64,000 nt of DNA from Micrococcus cohnii (GTDB lineage Bacteria > Actinomycetota > Actinomycetes > Actinomycetales > Micrococcaceae). The stretch is taken from NCBI RefSeq assembly GCF_014205175.1, contig NZ_JACHNA010000001.1:1240001-1304000 (forward strand), written 5' to 3'. The translations under genes and the position numbers were made by a program. This document shows positions 18,234 through 27,497 of this stretch, one piece after another; position 1 is the first letter of the stretch; every line of letters starts with the position of its first letter. Below the pieces are notes generated by a model. That model did not search any database and had not been told where the DNA came from. It worked only from the letters and a program-made list of their open reading frames with translations.

Positions 18234-18871
18234 GCGGTGATCCCCTTCGAGGTGGTCAGACGGCCCAGCAGCACGAGCAGGCCGTCGAGGATGAGTGCGA
18301 CGACGACGATGCCCACGGTGCCGACGAGCGCGTAGTTCAGGGCGTTGGCGCCGCCGACCGTGGCCAGACCGCGGTAGATGTAGTCGCCCAGGCCCGGGCC
18401 CAACACGTAGGCGGCGATCGCGGCGACGCCCATCGACATCTGGGCCGCGACGCGGATCCCCGTCAGGATGATCGGCCAGGCCAGCGGCAGGCTCACGCGG
18501 AAGAACAGCGCGGCCGGCCCCATGCCCAGGCCCCGGGCGGACTCCAGCACGCCCGGGTCGACCGAGCGCAGCCCGACGATCGTGTTCCGCAGGATCGGCA
18601 GGACCGCGTAGAACACCACGACGAGCACCGCGGGCACCGTGCCGATGCCCACGAGCGGGATCAGCAGGCCGATCAAGGCGAAGGACGGAATCGTCAGGCC
18701 GATCGCGGACACGGCGTTGGCGATGGGAGTGAGGGTGCGGCTGCGCGTGACGAGCACGGCGAGCACGATCGCCACGACCGTCGCGAGGGCGACGGACTGC
18801 ACGACGAGCGAACCGTGCTGATACGTGCGGAACAGCACGTCCGCCCATCGGGTCGAGAGGAAGTCGAGCAC
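18230..18871 (-). CDS. Osmoprotectant ABC importer, permease (first gene of operon)
   Basis: 213 residues, full length for the short OpuCB-type permease with five or six helices and the EAA loop VLESARGLGMGPAALFFRVSLPLAWP. It starts with GTG at 18871 behind GAAGGGA and leads the operon permease-ATPase-permease-binding protein. The downstream genes all overlap by 4 bases, so the operon is tightly coupled. With the choline oxidation operon at 40-45 kb it makes up the osmoprotection machinery of the window. Confidence 0.9.
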   Translation of the reverse strand: MLDFLSTRWADVLFRTYQHGSLVVQSVALATVVAIVLAVLVTRSRTLTPIANAVSAIGLTIPSFALIGLLIPLVGIGTVPAVLVVVFYAVLPILRNTIVGLRSVDPGVLESARGLGMGPAALFFRVSLPLAWPIILTGIRVAAQMSMGVAAIAAYVLGPGLGDYIYRGLATVGGANALNYALVGTVGIVVVALILDGLLVLLGRLTTSKGITA

Positions 18872-18929
18872 GGGGGTCCCTTCTGTGGTTCTCGTCCACA
18901 GTAGGGCACGCGCGGGGCGAGGGTCGGCG

Positions 18930-20387
18930 TCAGTGCGCGCCGACGGGAGCCTTCGACTCGTCGCCGTCGAGCATCTCCTCGAGCTCGCGCCCCTTCGTCT
19001 CCCGGACGAAACGCCACACGAACACGAACGACAGCAACGCCATCACCGCGTAGAGGCCGTAGGCAAAGGTCAGGCCGAGCGCGGCCAGGCCCGGGAACGT
19101 CGTGGAGACGACGAAGTTGGCGACCCACTGGGCGGCGGCGGCCACCGCCAGGGCACCGGCGCGGATCCGGTTCGGGAACATCTCGCCCAACAGCACCCAC
19201 ACCAGCGGGCCCCACGTCGCGCCGAAGAACACGACGAAGGCGTTGGCGGCCACCAGGGCGATCGTCGACCACGGCGCCGCCAGCGCGACGGACTCGGTGC
19301 CGTCGGCGGCGACGACGGGCACGGCGTGGGAGAAGGCCAGGGCCATCGTGCCGAGCGAGACGGCCATGCCCGCCGAGCCGGCCAGCAGCATGGGGCGTCG
19401 GCCGACCTTGTCCACCAGGGCGATCGCGACGATCGTGACGACGATGTTCGTGACCGAGGTGATGACGGTGACCGTGAGGGCGTCGGACTCCCCGAAGCCG
19501 ACCGAGCGCCACAGCGTCGTCGAGTAGTAGAAGATCACGTTGATGCCGACGGCCTGCTGGAAGACGGAGAGCAGAATGCCGGTCCACACGACCGGCTTGA
19601 GGCCGAGGGCACGGCCGCGCAGGTCGGCCAGGGACGCCTGCTTCTCGAAGTCCAGGGAGTGGCGGATCTGCTCGATCATCAGGTTCACCCGGTCGACGCC
19701 GGTGAAGTCGTGCAGCACCTGCGCGGCCTCGTCGAGGCGGCCGCGGGCGACGAGGAAACGTGGCGACTCGGGCAGCCGCAGCGAGAACACGCCGTAGATG
19801 ACGGCGGGCAGCGCCTCGGCCATGAACATCCAGCGCCACGCTTCCAGGCCGAGCCACAGCGGGGCGGAGGCGCCGCCGGCGACGCCCGCGAACAGGGCGT
19901 CCGAGAGCAGCGCGGCGAAGATGCCCAGGACGATTGCCATCTGCTGCAGCGAGCCGAGGCGGCCGCGCACGTGCGCGGGGCTGACCTCGGCGATGTAGGC
20001 CGGAGCGATCACGGAGGCCGCGCCGACGCCCAGGCCGCCGACCACGCGCCAGACGATCAGGTCCCAGACGCCGAACGCCAGGCCCGAGCCGATCGCCGAG
20101 GCGAGGAAGAGGACGGCGGCCACGATCATCACGGGCACGCGGCCGCGCCGGTTGGCCAGGGGGCCGGCGAACCAGGCGCCGAGGGCGCAGCCGAGCAGGG
20201 CGGAGGAGACCGCGAACCCGGTCAGGGCCGGGCCGAGCGAGAACTCGGCGGCCAGGGCGTCGACGGCGCCGTTGATGACGGAGGTGTCGAAGCCGAAGAG
20301 GAACCCGCCGAGGGCGGCGGCGATGGTGATGCCGATGACGCGGGCATTGAAACGGTCGGAGCCGTGCTGCGAAACGGTGGAGGTCAT
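18930..20387 (-). CDS. MFS sugar porter
   Basis: 485 residues with 12 helices. It has the sugar-porter marks GFDTSVINGAVDAL in helix 1, NRRGRVPVM in the loop 2-3, PESPRFLVARGR after helix 6 and DKVGRRPML in loop 8-9. A hydrophilic central loop (about 225-265) separates the halves. It is likely a proton-coupled hexose or pentose uptake system; the exact sugar is unknown. The ATG at 20387 begins the first cytoplasmic tail; the frame is open further upstream but has no hydrophobic or start support there. Confidence 0.9.
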   Translation of the reverse strand: MTSTVSQHGSDRFNARVIGITIAAALGGFLFGFDTSVINGAVDALAAEFSLGPALTGFAVSSALLGCALGAWFAGPLANRRGRVPVMIVAAVLFLASAIGSGLAFGVWDLIVWRVVGGLGVGAASVIAPAYIAEVSPAHVRGRLGSLQQMAIVLGIFAALLSDALFAGVAGGASAPLWLGLEAWRWMFMAEALPAVIYGVFSLRLPESPRFLVARGRLDEAAQVLHDFTGVDRVNLMIEQIRHSLDFEKQASLADLRGRALGLKPVVWTGILLSVFQQAVGINVIFYYSTTLWRSVGFGESDALTVTVITSVTNIVVTIVAIALVDKVGRRPMLLAGSAGMAVSLGTMALAFSHAVPVVAADGTESVALAAPWSTIALVAANAFVVFFGATWGPLVWVLLGEMFPNRIRAGALAVAAAAQWVANFVVSTTFPGLAALGLTFAYGLYAVMALLSFVFVWRFVRETKGRELEEMLDGDESKAPVGAH

Positions 20388-20539
20388 GGTCGGTCTCTCG
20401 GGTCGCGGGAGTCGAGGGCAGGTCTGCGTGCGGTCGCGACGTGGAGACGATCCCGTCGACCGGCGACCCACCAGGGTAGCCGGTGCATCTGGGCGCCGGA
20501 CGCCGTTGCAGGCGTGGCGGCGTACTACACTGATCGACC

Positions 20540-21901
20540 ATGTCGCACACGTCACTTTTCTCGAGCCCCGAGGGCTCCGGCCCGTCCACCGGCCACCACC
20601 GCCCAGCCGTGGGGCCCGACGCGCCTGACGACGCCGAACGCCCGCAGCGCTGGTGGTCCCGCATCGGTCTGCTCCAGCGCATCCTGATCGCCATCGTGCT
20701 CGGCGTGCTCGTCGGGCTGCCCGCTCCCGAGTGGTTCGTGCGGATTTTCGCGACGTTCAATGGAGTGTTCGGCAACTTCCTCGGGTTCATCGTGCCCGTG
20801 CTGATCCTGGCCCTCGTTGCCCCGGCGATCGGCGACCTCGGCCGCGGCGCCGGCAGATGGCTCGCTCTGACCGGCGGCGTGGCCTACACATCGACCCTGC
20901 TCGGCGGCGCCCTGGCGCTGACCACGGCCGTGCTGCTGTTCCCGCTGATCCTCACCCCCGGATCGTTCGAGTCCATGTCCGACCCCTCCGAGGCGCTGTT
21001 CGGCCCGTTCTTCGAGATCGAAATGAACCCGCCGTTCGACGTCATGGCCGCCCTGCTGCTGGCGTTCGTCCTGGGCATCGGCATGACGCTGATCCCCAAG
21101 GGCGTGATCCACGCCGGATTCGTGGAGCTGCGCACCGTCATCGAGAAGCTCGTGATGGGCGTGATCGTGCCCCTGCTGCCCGTCTACATCTTCGGGGTGT
21201 TCCTGAACATGACCGCCGCGGGCGAGGTCTTCACCGTCATCGGGACGTTCCTGGGCGTCATCCTCGTGGTGTTCGCCCTGACCATCGTGCTGCTCGTGCT
21301 GCAGTTCGTCATCGCCGGCGCCGTCGCGCACAAGAACCCGTTCGCGGCGCTGAAGACGATGCTGCCGGCCTACGCCACGGCCCTGGGCACCTCCTCCTCG
21401 GCCGCGACGATCCCGATCACGCTGCGCCAGGCGCTGAAGCTCGGTGTGCGCAAGCCGGTCGCCTCATTCGTGGTGCCGCTGTGCGCCACAATCCACCTGG
21501 CCGGCTCGACCGTGAAGATCGTCGCCTTCTCCTCCGCCGTGGTCATCCTCTCCGGCGGCCAGGTGGACGTGCCGGTGATGATCGGCTTCATCTTCATGCT
21601 CGGCGTCACCATGGTCGCCGCGCCGGGCGTGCCCGGCGGCGCGATCGTCGCCGCCTCCGGGCTGCTCACCTCCATGCTCGGGTTCACCGAGCCGGAGGTG
21701 GCCCTGATGGTGGCCACCTACGTGGCGATCGACTCATTCGGCACCGCCACCAACGTCACCGGTGACGGTGCGATCGCGATGATCGTGGACCGCATCGCCG
21801 GGGACCGCCTGAAGCTGGCCGAGGACGCCGAGGACGCGGCCTCCGATGCGACGGGCACCATGGCCGGCAACGACGTGGCGCCGGATTCCCGGGCAGAATG
21901 A
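20540..21901 (+). CDS. Dicarboxylate/amino acid:cation symporter (DAACS family)
   Basis: 453 residues. It has the glutamate-transporter fold with the re-entrant loop serines of GTSSSAATIPITLRQ, the MVAAPGVPGGAIVAA HP2-like loop and the substrate/Na+-site segment DSFGTATNVTGDGA. This branch resembles Na+-coupled serine/threonine or dicarboxylate carriers. A TACACT sits 8 bases before the ATG, with no Shine-Dalgarno. A 45-residue polar N-terminus precedes the first helix. The polymerase gene follows within 5 bp. Confidence 0.9.
   Translation: MSHTSLFSSPEGSGPSTGHHRPAVGPDAPDDAERPQRWWSRIGLLQRILIAIVLGVLVGLPAPEWFVRIFATFNGVFGNFLGFIVPVLILALVAPAIGDLGRGAGRWLALTGGVAYTSTLLGGALALTTAVLLFPLILTPGSFESMSDPSEALFGPFFEIEMNPPFDVMAALLLAFVLGIGMTLIPKGVIHAGFVELRTVIEKLVMGVIVPLLPVYIFGVFLNMTAAGEVFTVIGTFLGVILVVFALTIVLLVLQFVIAGAVAHKNPFAALKTMLPAYATALGTSSSAATIPITLRQALKLGVRKPVASFVVPLCATIHLAGSTVKIVAFSSAVVILSGGQVDVPVMIGFIFMLGVTMVAAPGVPGGAIVAASGLLTSMLGFTEPEVALMVATYVAIDSFGTATNVTGDGAIAMIVDRIAGDRLKLAEDAEDAASDATGTMAGNDVAPDSRAE
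21894..21899 (+). promoter_or_regulatory. Possible -10 box for the PolA-like gene
   Basis: CAGAAT ends six bases before the ATG at 21906 and overlaps the stop codon of the symporter. It fits the leaderless geometry seen elsewhere but has C at position 1. A GAGGGG between them could instead act as a weak ribosome-binding site. Confidence 0.35.
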
Positions 21902-21905
21902 GGGG

Positions 21906-23681
21906 ATGAACTGCCTGCTGGGCCCCGCGCCCGTCTCGGCCGGCGAGCCCGGACTGTGGTGGGCGCTCGCCGTGGCTGACGGAGCCTCGCCTGAGGGATC
22001 TGCCTCGCAGCAGGCGAGGCCGGTCGCCCGGTTCGAGCCCTCACAGACGGCTCGGATCGTCCGCGAGGCTCCCGAGCGCCTCGGGGTGCCGGCCGACCGC
22101 ATCCGCTGGACGGCCCCGAACATCGGAGGGCTGTCCGCCGCATGGCTGAGCGAGGGCGTGCGCGTGGCCCGCTGTCACGACCTCGCCCTGGCCCAGCGCA
22201 TCCTGCGCGCTCGGCCCGAGTCCGTTGGCGGCTACGCGCCCGTGGTCGATCTGCCGGTCGAGCAGCCGCAGGACGAGGCGTCCTCGGCCCTGGTCGGCCG
22301 GGCGCCGGCGGGGCAGAGCTCGTTCTTCGACGCCGCGGAGCTTACGGGCGGGCCTGACGCCTCGGCCCCCGATGTCCTGCAGTTGGCCGCCGAGTTGGCG
22401 GCACAGGAGCGGGCCGCGAGCGCTTCGACGCATCCGGCACGGCTGCGTCTGCTGCTGGCGGCCGAGTCGCAGGGCGCGCTCATCGCCGAGGAGATCCACG
22501 CCACGGGTCTGCCGTGGCGGGCGGACGTCCACGAGCGGCTGCTGCTCGAGACGCTCGGTCCTCGCCCGGCTGAGGGCGAGCGTCCGCCTCGTCTGCAGGA
22601 ACTCGCCGGGCAGATCGCCTCCGATCTCGGCGCCGTCGACCTCAACCCGGACTCTCCGACCTCGGTGCTGCGGGCGCTGCAGCAGGCCGGCGTGCAGGTC
22701 GAGTCGACCCGGCAGGGCGAGCTGCAGCGCTGGATCGAGGCCGGCGGCCGGGACCGGGAGCAGCGGCGACGTCTGCTCGGCTCGACGCTCGAGTACAAGC
22801 GGCTGGCCCGGCTGTGGACCGCCAACGGCTGGCACTGGCTGGACGAGTGGGTGCGCGAGGACCGATTCCACGCCCGCTATCTCGTGGGTGGCGTCGTGAC
22901 GGGCCGGTGGTCGGCGCACGGCGGCGGGGCGATGCAGATCCCCTCGGCCGTGCGCTCAGCGGTGCTCGCCGACGCGGGGCAGCTGCTGACCGTCGCGGAC
23001 GCCTCGCAGGTGGAGCCGCGGATCCTGGCCGCGATGTCCCAGGACGAGGCGCTCGCGGCGGCCGGCTCGACCCCCGATCTGTACCGGGAGGTGGCCAAGC
23101 AGGGGCGGGCCGCGGGAACGCGCCTGCAGGACCGGGACCGGGCCAAGGTGGCGTTGCTGGGCGCCATGTACGGCGCGACGACGGGCGACTCCGGGGCGCT
23201 GCTGCCCCACCTGCGCCGGCTGTACCCAAGAGCGGTCGGTCTGCTCGAACGGGCGGCGGCCGAGGGCGAGCGCGGAGGTCAGGTGAGCACGTGGCTTGGC
23301 CGTCCGAGCCCGTCCCCCGACGAGCGGTGGCACAGGGCGGTGGCCCAGACCGGCACGCGGCAGGACGAGGCCCGGGCCGCGACCCTGCGGCGCGGCCAAG
23401 GCAGGTTCACCCGGAACTTCGTGGTCCAGGGGACGGCGGCCGAATGGGCCCTGTGCTGGATGGGTGAGATCCGCCGGCGCCTCACCGAGGCCGGGCTCGG
23501 CACCCGGCTGGTGTTCTTCGTGCACGACGAGGTGGTGCTGCACGGACCCGAGCCGGAGGCCGAACAGGTGCGCGGCATCGTGCAGCAGGCCGCCGCCGCG
23601 GCCGGTCGGCTGCTGTTCGGCGCGGCCCCGGTGGACTTCCCGCTCACGGTGTCGTCCGTGCGGTGCTACGCCGACGCCTGA
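21906..23681 (+). CDS. PolA-like bifunctional 3'-5' exonuclease/DNA polymerase
   Basis: 591 residues, a second family-A polymerase type common in actinobacteria, lacking the 5'-nuclease domain of PolA. The N-terminal 200 residues are a divergent exonuclease-like domain without obvious intact DEDD motifs. The polymerase half shows motif A VADASQVEPRI, motif B RDRAKVALLGAMYGATTG and motif C FFVHDEVVLHG, so nucleotidyl transfer residues are kept. Role is presumably repair; not established. The ATG at 21906 is chosen because it begins the conserved N-terminus; the frame is open 20 codons earlier, inside the symporter gene. Confidence 0.88.
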   Translation: MNCLLGPAPVSAGEPGLWWALAVADGASPEGSASQQARPVARFEPSQTARIVREAPERLGVPADRIRWTAPNIGGLSAAWLSEGVRVARCHDLALAQRILRARPESVGGYAPVVDLPVEQPQDEASSALVGRAPAGQSSFFDAAELTGGPDASAPDVLQLAAELAAQERAASASTHPARLRLLLAAESQGALIAEEIHATGLPWRADVHERLLLETLGPRPAEGERPPRLQELAGQIASDLGAVDLNPDSPTSVLRALQQAGVQVESTRQGELQRWIEAGGRDREQRRRLLGSTLEYKRLARLWTANGWHWLDEWVREDRFHARYLVGGVVTGRWSAHGGGAMQIPSAVRSAVLADAGQLLTVADASQVEPRILAAMSQDEALAAAGSTPDLYREVAKQGRAAGTRLQDRDRAKVALLGAMYGATTGDSGALLPHLRRLYPRAVGLLERAAAEGERGGQVSTWLGRPSPSPDERWHRAVAQTGTRQDEARAATLRRGQGRFTRNFVVQGTAAEWALCWMGEIRRRLTEAGLGTRLVFFVHDEVVLHGPEPEAEQVRGIVQQAAAAAGRLLFGAAPVDFPLTVSSVRCYADA

Positions 23682-23700
23682 GCCGTCCCGTGTTCCCCGG

Positions 23701-23729
23701 GCGCCAGCCAACCTGCCCGAGGCTGGCGC
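23701..23729. terminator. Hairpin between converging genes
   Basis: GCGCCAGCC (23701-23709) pairs with GGCTGGCGC (23721-23729) around an 11-base loop, between the polymerase and the lipoprotein genes. Confidence 0.55.
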
Positions 23730-23756
23730 GCCGCCCGCGGACGGAGGCTGCGTGGC

Positions 23757-24695
23757 TCAGTACTCGGTGAACTCGCCGCCGGCCGCGCGGAAGCCGCTGT
23801 CCGTGTCCGTGTTGAGGCAGGAGACGCCGTCGTCGAGGGCGGTGCACTCGAAGTCGCCGGCCTGGATGCTCTGGCCGGTCTCGAGCGTCTGCGCCTCGTC
23901 GGCCTGCTCCTCGCGATAGACGGGTGTCGTGGAACCGTCGTGGCCGTACGTCGACGTCGTCCCGTCGGCGAAGACCCCGACCGCCTCCATGGCGCCGTCC
24001 TCACCGGGCTCCGAGCCGCACTCGACGAACGTTGCCTCGGAGATCGCGCAGGCGATGCCTCCGCCGGCCACCTGGAAGACCACCTGGTCCTCGATGGTCG
24101 TCTCGGCGTCGACGAGTTCGCCGGTTTCGTGCTGGGCGGCGCCGCCGGCCTCCTCAGCGTCGGACGGGGCAGCGGCCGACTGCTCGTCCTCGGAGCCGTC
24201 GGACTCCGCCTCGCCCTCCTCGGTGCTGTCGCCGTCGGAACCACCGTCCTCGGCCGCCTCGGACGACGCGTCGTCGCTCGGCTCGGACGACTCGTCCGCG
24301 GCGTCCTCCCGGTCTGTCGAGCTGCCGTCCTCGGTGTTCTCAGCGCCGCCCTGGCCGTCCGCACCGTCCGGTTCGCCGCCCGAGCCCGTCCCAGGCTCGG
24401 CGGTGGGGCCGTCGCCCGAGGTGGGCTGCGCCTGCTCCCCACCGTAGCCGCCGCCGGACCCTCCGGACCGCCCGGACGCGCCGTCGCCAGCGTCAGAATC
24501 GCCGTTCTCCCCCTCGGTCCCCGTCTCGGCGCTCTGCGTCTCGGGCTGCTCGGAGGACAGCGGCGTCACCTTCTTGGGCTGACCCCAGTCCTCCTGCTCG
24601 CCGCCGCACCCGCTCACGGTGAGACTCAGCGCGGCGCAGGCGGCGGTCAGGGCGAGAGCGGAACGGCGGCCGGAGGCATGACGGAAATAGCTCAT
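23757..24695 (-). CDS. Low-complexity acidic lipoprotein, unknown function
   Basis: 312 residues. A basic N-terminus and hydrophobic stretch end at the lipobox TVSGC (Cys about 31), so it should be lipid-anchored outside the membrane. Residues about 45-190 are Ser/Glu/Asp/Gly-rich and probably a disordered linker. The last 120 residues form a small globular part with four cysteines (ACAISEATFVECG; FECTALDDGVSCLN), which could make two disulfides. I recognise no family. CATGAT lies 6 bases before the ATG at 24695, so a leaderless start is possible. It is 35 bp downstream of another lipoprotein on the same strand. Confidence 0.8.
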   Translation of the reverse strand: MSYFRHASGRRSALALTAACAALSLTVSGCGGEQEDWGQPKKVTPLSSEQPETQSAETGTEGENGDSDAGDGASGRSGGSGGGYGGEQAQPTSGDGPTAEPGTGSGGEPDGADGQGGAENTEDGSSTDREDAADESSEPSDDASSEAAEDGGSDGDSTEEGEAESDGSEDEQSAAAPSDAEEAGGAAQHETGELVDAETTIEDQVVFQVAGGGIACAISEATFVECGSEPGEDGAMEAVGVFADGTTSTYGHDGSTTPVYREEQADEAQTLETGQSIQAGDFECTALDDGVSCLNTDTDSGFRAAGGEFTEY

Positions 24696-24730
24696 ATCCC
24701 CATCATGCCCGCTGCGGCCGCCGTCGTCCC

Positions 24731-25912
24731 TCACGCGGTGGACTGGGTTCCGCCTCCGAAGAACAGGGAGAGATCCTCCTCGGTGATCTGGTACGCGTCC
24801 TTCGGAGCGGTGAAGTCACCGACCTCATCCTCGTACTCGACCTCCATCGGCAGCTCGAGGTCCTTGGCCTTCTCGAAGGTCTCCCGCTCGTCCTTCGAGG
24901 CGTCCTCCGGCGGATCGATCAGATCGACGGCCTGCATCGGGTCGACGCCGACCGTGCGGAGCTCCCCCTCCTGGATGGTGTAGACGACGTCGAAAGTCTC
25001 GTCGGTCAGGTACTCGGCGATCTCGTCACCGTCCTTCGGCAGCTCCGCATCCGGATCCGCCTGCCGGGCGTCCTCCAGCATGCCGTCGACGAGCTCGTCC
25101 TCCTGCTGCACGAACTGCTTGACCTTGATCTTCATCGTGTACTCGTCGCCGTTGCGCTCGACGTCGCTGTGCTCGAACAGCGCCTTCTCGAACTTCTCCG
25201 CGGTCTCCGGGTCGACCTGCTGCTCGATCCGGCCGGCCTCGGAGTCGTCGAATGCGGCGCGCACCATCTCCGGGTCGAAGCCGAGCCACTTCGCCGTGTA
25301 GACGTCCTCCACCCAGGACAGCTCCTTCGGCAGCGCGTCGAGCTGCGCCTGGATCTCCTCGGACGAGGGTGCCGTGGACCCGCCGAACTCGTCGAGCAGC
25401 GTCTGCACATCGGCGCGGAAGTAGACCTCCATGTCACCGGTCTCCATGAGCTGGACCAGCTCCTCGCCGTCACGCACGTAGTCGAAGGCCACGTCCATGT
25501 CGTCGATGTGCGTGACGTCCTGGAGCGGCTCCCCGTTCGTCGAGCGGGCCCGCAGCGTCAGCTCGGTGCTACGGATCTCATCCCAGATCCGTTCCGTGTC
25601 TTCACGCACGGACTCGGAGCTGCCGTCGTCGAACGTGTCGAGAAGCTCGTCCACCTGCTTGTCCGAGGCGGTGACGCGGAAGGTGCTGGAGGTCTCGGTC
25701 TGCTTGTTCCAGGCGTCGAAGGCCTTCTTCACCACGTCCTCGGGCTTCTGATCCGAACCGCCGTCACCACCATTGTGGCCCTGCTGCTCGGCGGCCTGGT
25801 TCGCACCGTCCTTCTCCTGCGACGAGTCGCCCGTCAGGCCGCAGCCCGTCAGCGCGAGGCTGCCCGCAAGCCCCAGACCAAGAGTGATTCGCGCGGTGCG
25901 GTGTGCCGTCAT
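24731..25912 (-). CDS. Lipoprotein, LppX/LprG-like or DUF6612-like, unknown function
   Basis: 393 residues. The signal ends at lipobox ALTGC (Cys about 23). After an acidic linker the body alternates short strands and helices (FRVTASDKQVDELL; TLRARSTNGEPLQDV; YRIGDEL-like segments), as in LppX/LprAFG or DUF6612 lipoproteins that hold lipids; this assignment is tentative. The ATG at 25912 has AAGGGG 6 bases upstream; ATG at 25918 and GTG at 25927 are alternatives. It probably forms a two-gene unit with the acidic lipoprotein downstream. Confidence 0.8.
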   Translation of the reverse strand: MTAHRTARITLGLGLAGSLALTGCGLTGDSSQEKDGANQAAEQQGHNGGDGGSDQKPEDVVKKAFDAWNKQTETSSTFRVTASDKQVDELLDTFDDGSSESVREDTERIWDEIRSTELTLRARSTNGEPLQDVTHIDDMDVAFDYVRDGEELVQLMETGDMEVYFRADVQTLLDEFGGSTAPSSEEIQAQLDALPKELSWVEDVYTAKWLGFDPEMVRAAFDDSEAGRIEQQVDPETAEKFEKALFEHSDVERNGDEYTMKIKVKQFVQQEDELVDGMLEDARQADPDAELPKDGDEIAEYLTDETFDVVYTIQEGELRTVGVDPMQAVDLIDPPEDASKDERETFEKAKDLELPMEVEYEDEVGDFTAPKDAYQITEEDLSLFFGGGTQSTA

Positions 25913-26043
25913 GTCCATCCCCTTCACGTGTTCACGGCGCCCTCAGTGGGCATGCAGTCGCCTATGGCGTCCGACACAAGGCTAACAAAACGGCCGTGAT
26001 GCGAACCGCCGGAACGGGCGCTGTGGATGCCGGGCGCGGACGT

Positions 26044-26976
26044 TCAGAGCCCCAGGTCGAGAACGCCCTGGTCCTGGCTCGGCCCGAGCTGAGCGCCCGC
26101 GGCGGGGAGCGTTGACGACGACGCGGACGACACCATCGCGGCGAGCCCCTGCAGACCGCCGGCGAGCGCCTCGACACGTCCGGCGGCGGTCACGACGGCC
26201 TCGGGCGAGATTGGCGGGACGGAGCCGTCCTCGTCCTTGTACCCGGCGAGGAACTCTCCGGCCGGGGACGGAATGCCCAGCCGGGCGCACAGCAGCCACG
26301 CGACCGTCTCGGCCTCGAACTCGCGGCTGCGGCGGCTCGGGGCCGGCTGGCGGCGGGGGCTGCGACCGGGACCGGCGTGCAAGTGATGGCAGTACACGTG
26401 TCCGAGGCCGTGGAAGATCGTGGCGAGCGTCGCGGCGGGGTCCAGCGTCGAGTTCAGGACGATCTCGAACTGCGGTGAGGCCGCGCTGCCGAGCCGGGCG
26501 ACCGTCGCCTCCGGGTCGATGCGGCGGACGATGCCGGTCATCTCGGAGCCGTGGTGACCGGTTTCGCAGCGGATGCCGCGGGAGGCCAGGCGGCGAGTGA
26601 GCTCCTCGACGCCGCCGCGGGAGACCTCCCCGGCGACCCTGTAGGGATCCGTGACCGCCGGTGGCAGCGGCGCGCCATCGGTGTCTCGCACGTCGAACAC
26701 GAAGTCGACCGGGCCGAACGGCTTGAGCACGACGATCGGGGTCGCGTGGGGGCGGACCTGGCGGTTGAACTGACTCGCCCAGACGTCGCGCCGGGCGACG
26801 AACTGCGCGCCAGGGCGCTGGATGTCGGCGAGCATCGCGTTATAGGGGCCGAGCATCGGAAGCCGGGTGAGCACCGAGTGGATCTCGCGCAGCCGCTCGG
26901 CGACGGACTGCTCCTGCTGTGCCCGGGCGAAGAGCTGGTCGAGTCCGGCCAGGTCCTCCTGGATCAGGTGCTGCAT
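26044..26976 (-). CDS. ImmA/IrrE-like metallopeptidase-fold protein with altered HExxH motif
   Basis: 310 residues. The N-terminal half (LPMLGPYNAMLADIQRPG; PIVVLKPFGPVDFVFDV) matches the region that precedes the peptidase domain in a group of ImmA/IrrE-type proteins. The metal site would be HGLGH (about residue 194) followed by EFEAETVAWLLCARLGI, where family members have HExxH and a downstream acidic helix. The catalytic Glu of HExxH is Gly here, read directly from codons CAC GGC CTC GGA CAC. It is therefore either inactive or uses a different chemistry. It is transcribed alone, with no immunity repressor beside it. Confidence 0.72.
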   Translation of the reverse strand: MQHLIQEDLAGLDQLFARAQQEQSVAERLREIHSVLTRLPMLGPYNAMLADIQRPGAQFVARRDVWASQFNRQVRPHATPIVVLKPFGPVDFVFDVRDTDGAPLPPAVTDPYRVAGEVSRGGVEELTRRLASRGIRCETGHHGSEMTGIVRRIDPEATVARLGSAASPQFEIVLNSTLDPAATLATIFHGLGHVYCHHLHAGPGRSPRRQPAPSRRSREFEAETVAWLLCARLGIPSPAGEFLAGYKDEDGSVPPISPEAVVTAAGRVEALAGGLQGLAAMVSSASSSTLPAAGAQLGPSQDQGVLDLGL

Positions 26977-27078
26977 GCGCGGTGGTCTCCTGCCCTGGCG
27001 TCGCGTCCCCGGCGTCCTTCACGCACGGGCCTGGGCCGAAAATAACAAGTCAGTCCGTCTCGGTCGGGGAAGACGACT

Positions 27079-27106
27079 GTGGCCGCGACGATTGTGTCGC
27101 GGCCAC
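27079..27106 (-). terminator. Hairpin after the 43-residue basic protein gene
   Basis: GTGGCCGCGAC (27079-27089) and GTCGCGGCCAC (27096-27106) pair perfectly over 11 bp with a 6-base loop, 54 bp past the small gene's stop codon. Confidence 0.6.
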
Positions 27107-27159
27107 GGTGCGGCGGGTCTGCGACGGCGTGGGGCGTCTTCGACCCGGGTGAGCTGCGC

Positions 27160-27291
27160 TCAGCGGAAGATGCGGCTCACCAGCTTGTGCGCGACGCGAC
27201 CGCCGGCGCGCTTGCCGACCGCCTTGGGGCCGCGGCGCACGGCGTTGACGTCGCCCTTGGCACGGCGAGCGCGAAGAAGCCAATTCAGCAT
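27160..27291 (-). CDS. 43-residue basic protein, unknown
   Basis: A short gene starting at ATG 27291 and reading MLNWLLRARRAKGDV and on to HKLVSRIFR. It has a strong AAAGGAG ribosome-binding site 7 bases upstream and a clear hairpin downstream, and its codons keep the high-GC third-position bias of real genes here. It contains 11 Arg/Lys and no Cys; the N-terminal LNWLL is a short hydrophobic patch. I do not recognise it. It could be a small membrane- or nucleic-acid-associated protein. It diverges from arfB. Confidence 0.65.
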   Translation of the reverse strand: MLNWLLRARRAKGDVNAVRRGPKAVGKRAGGRVAHKLVSRIFR

Positions 27292-27497
27292 GATGGGTCT
27301 CCTTTCCTTTCACTGCGCGGCCCGCGTTCTGCGAGCCGTCGTGCTGTTCACGGTGCCACGGCCGCGTCGGGCGGCGCCAGCCACGGTCGTCGCAACGGCC
27401 CAGCCCGAGCAGAGCCGTGCGGGCCGGGCACCCGGCGCTGCAGCGGAGTCCGTCGCCGTCCGGTCGAGGTCGGTTCGGATGCGAGAGACTGGACGGC

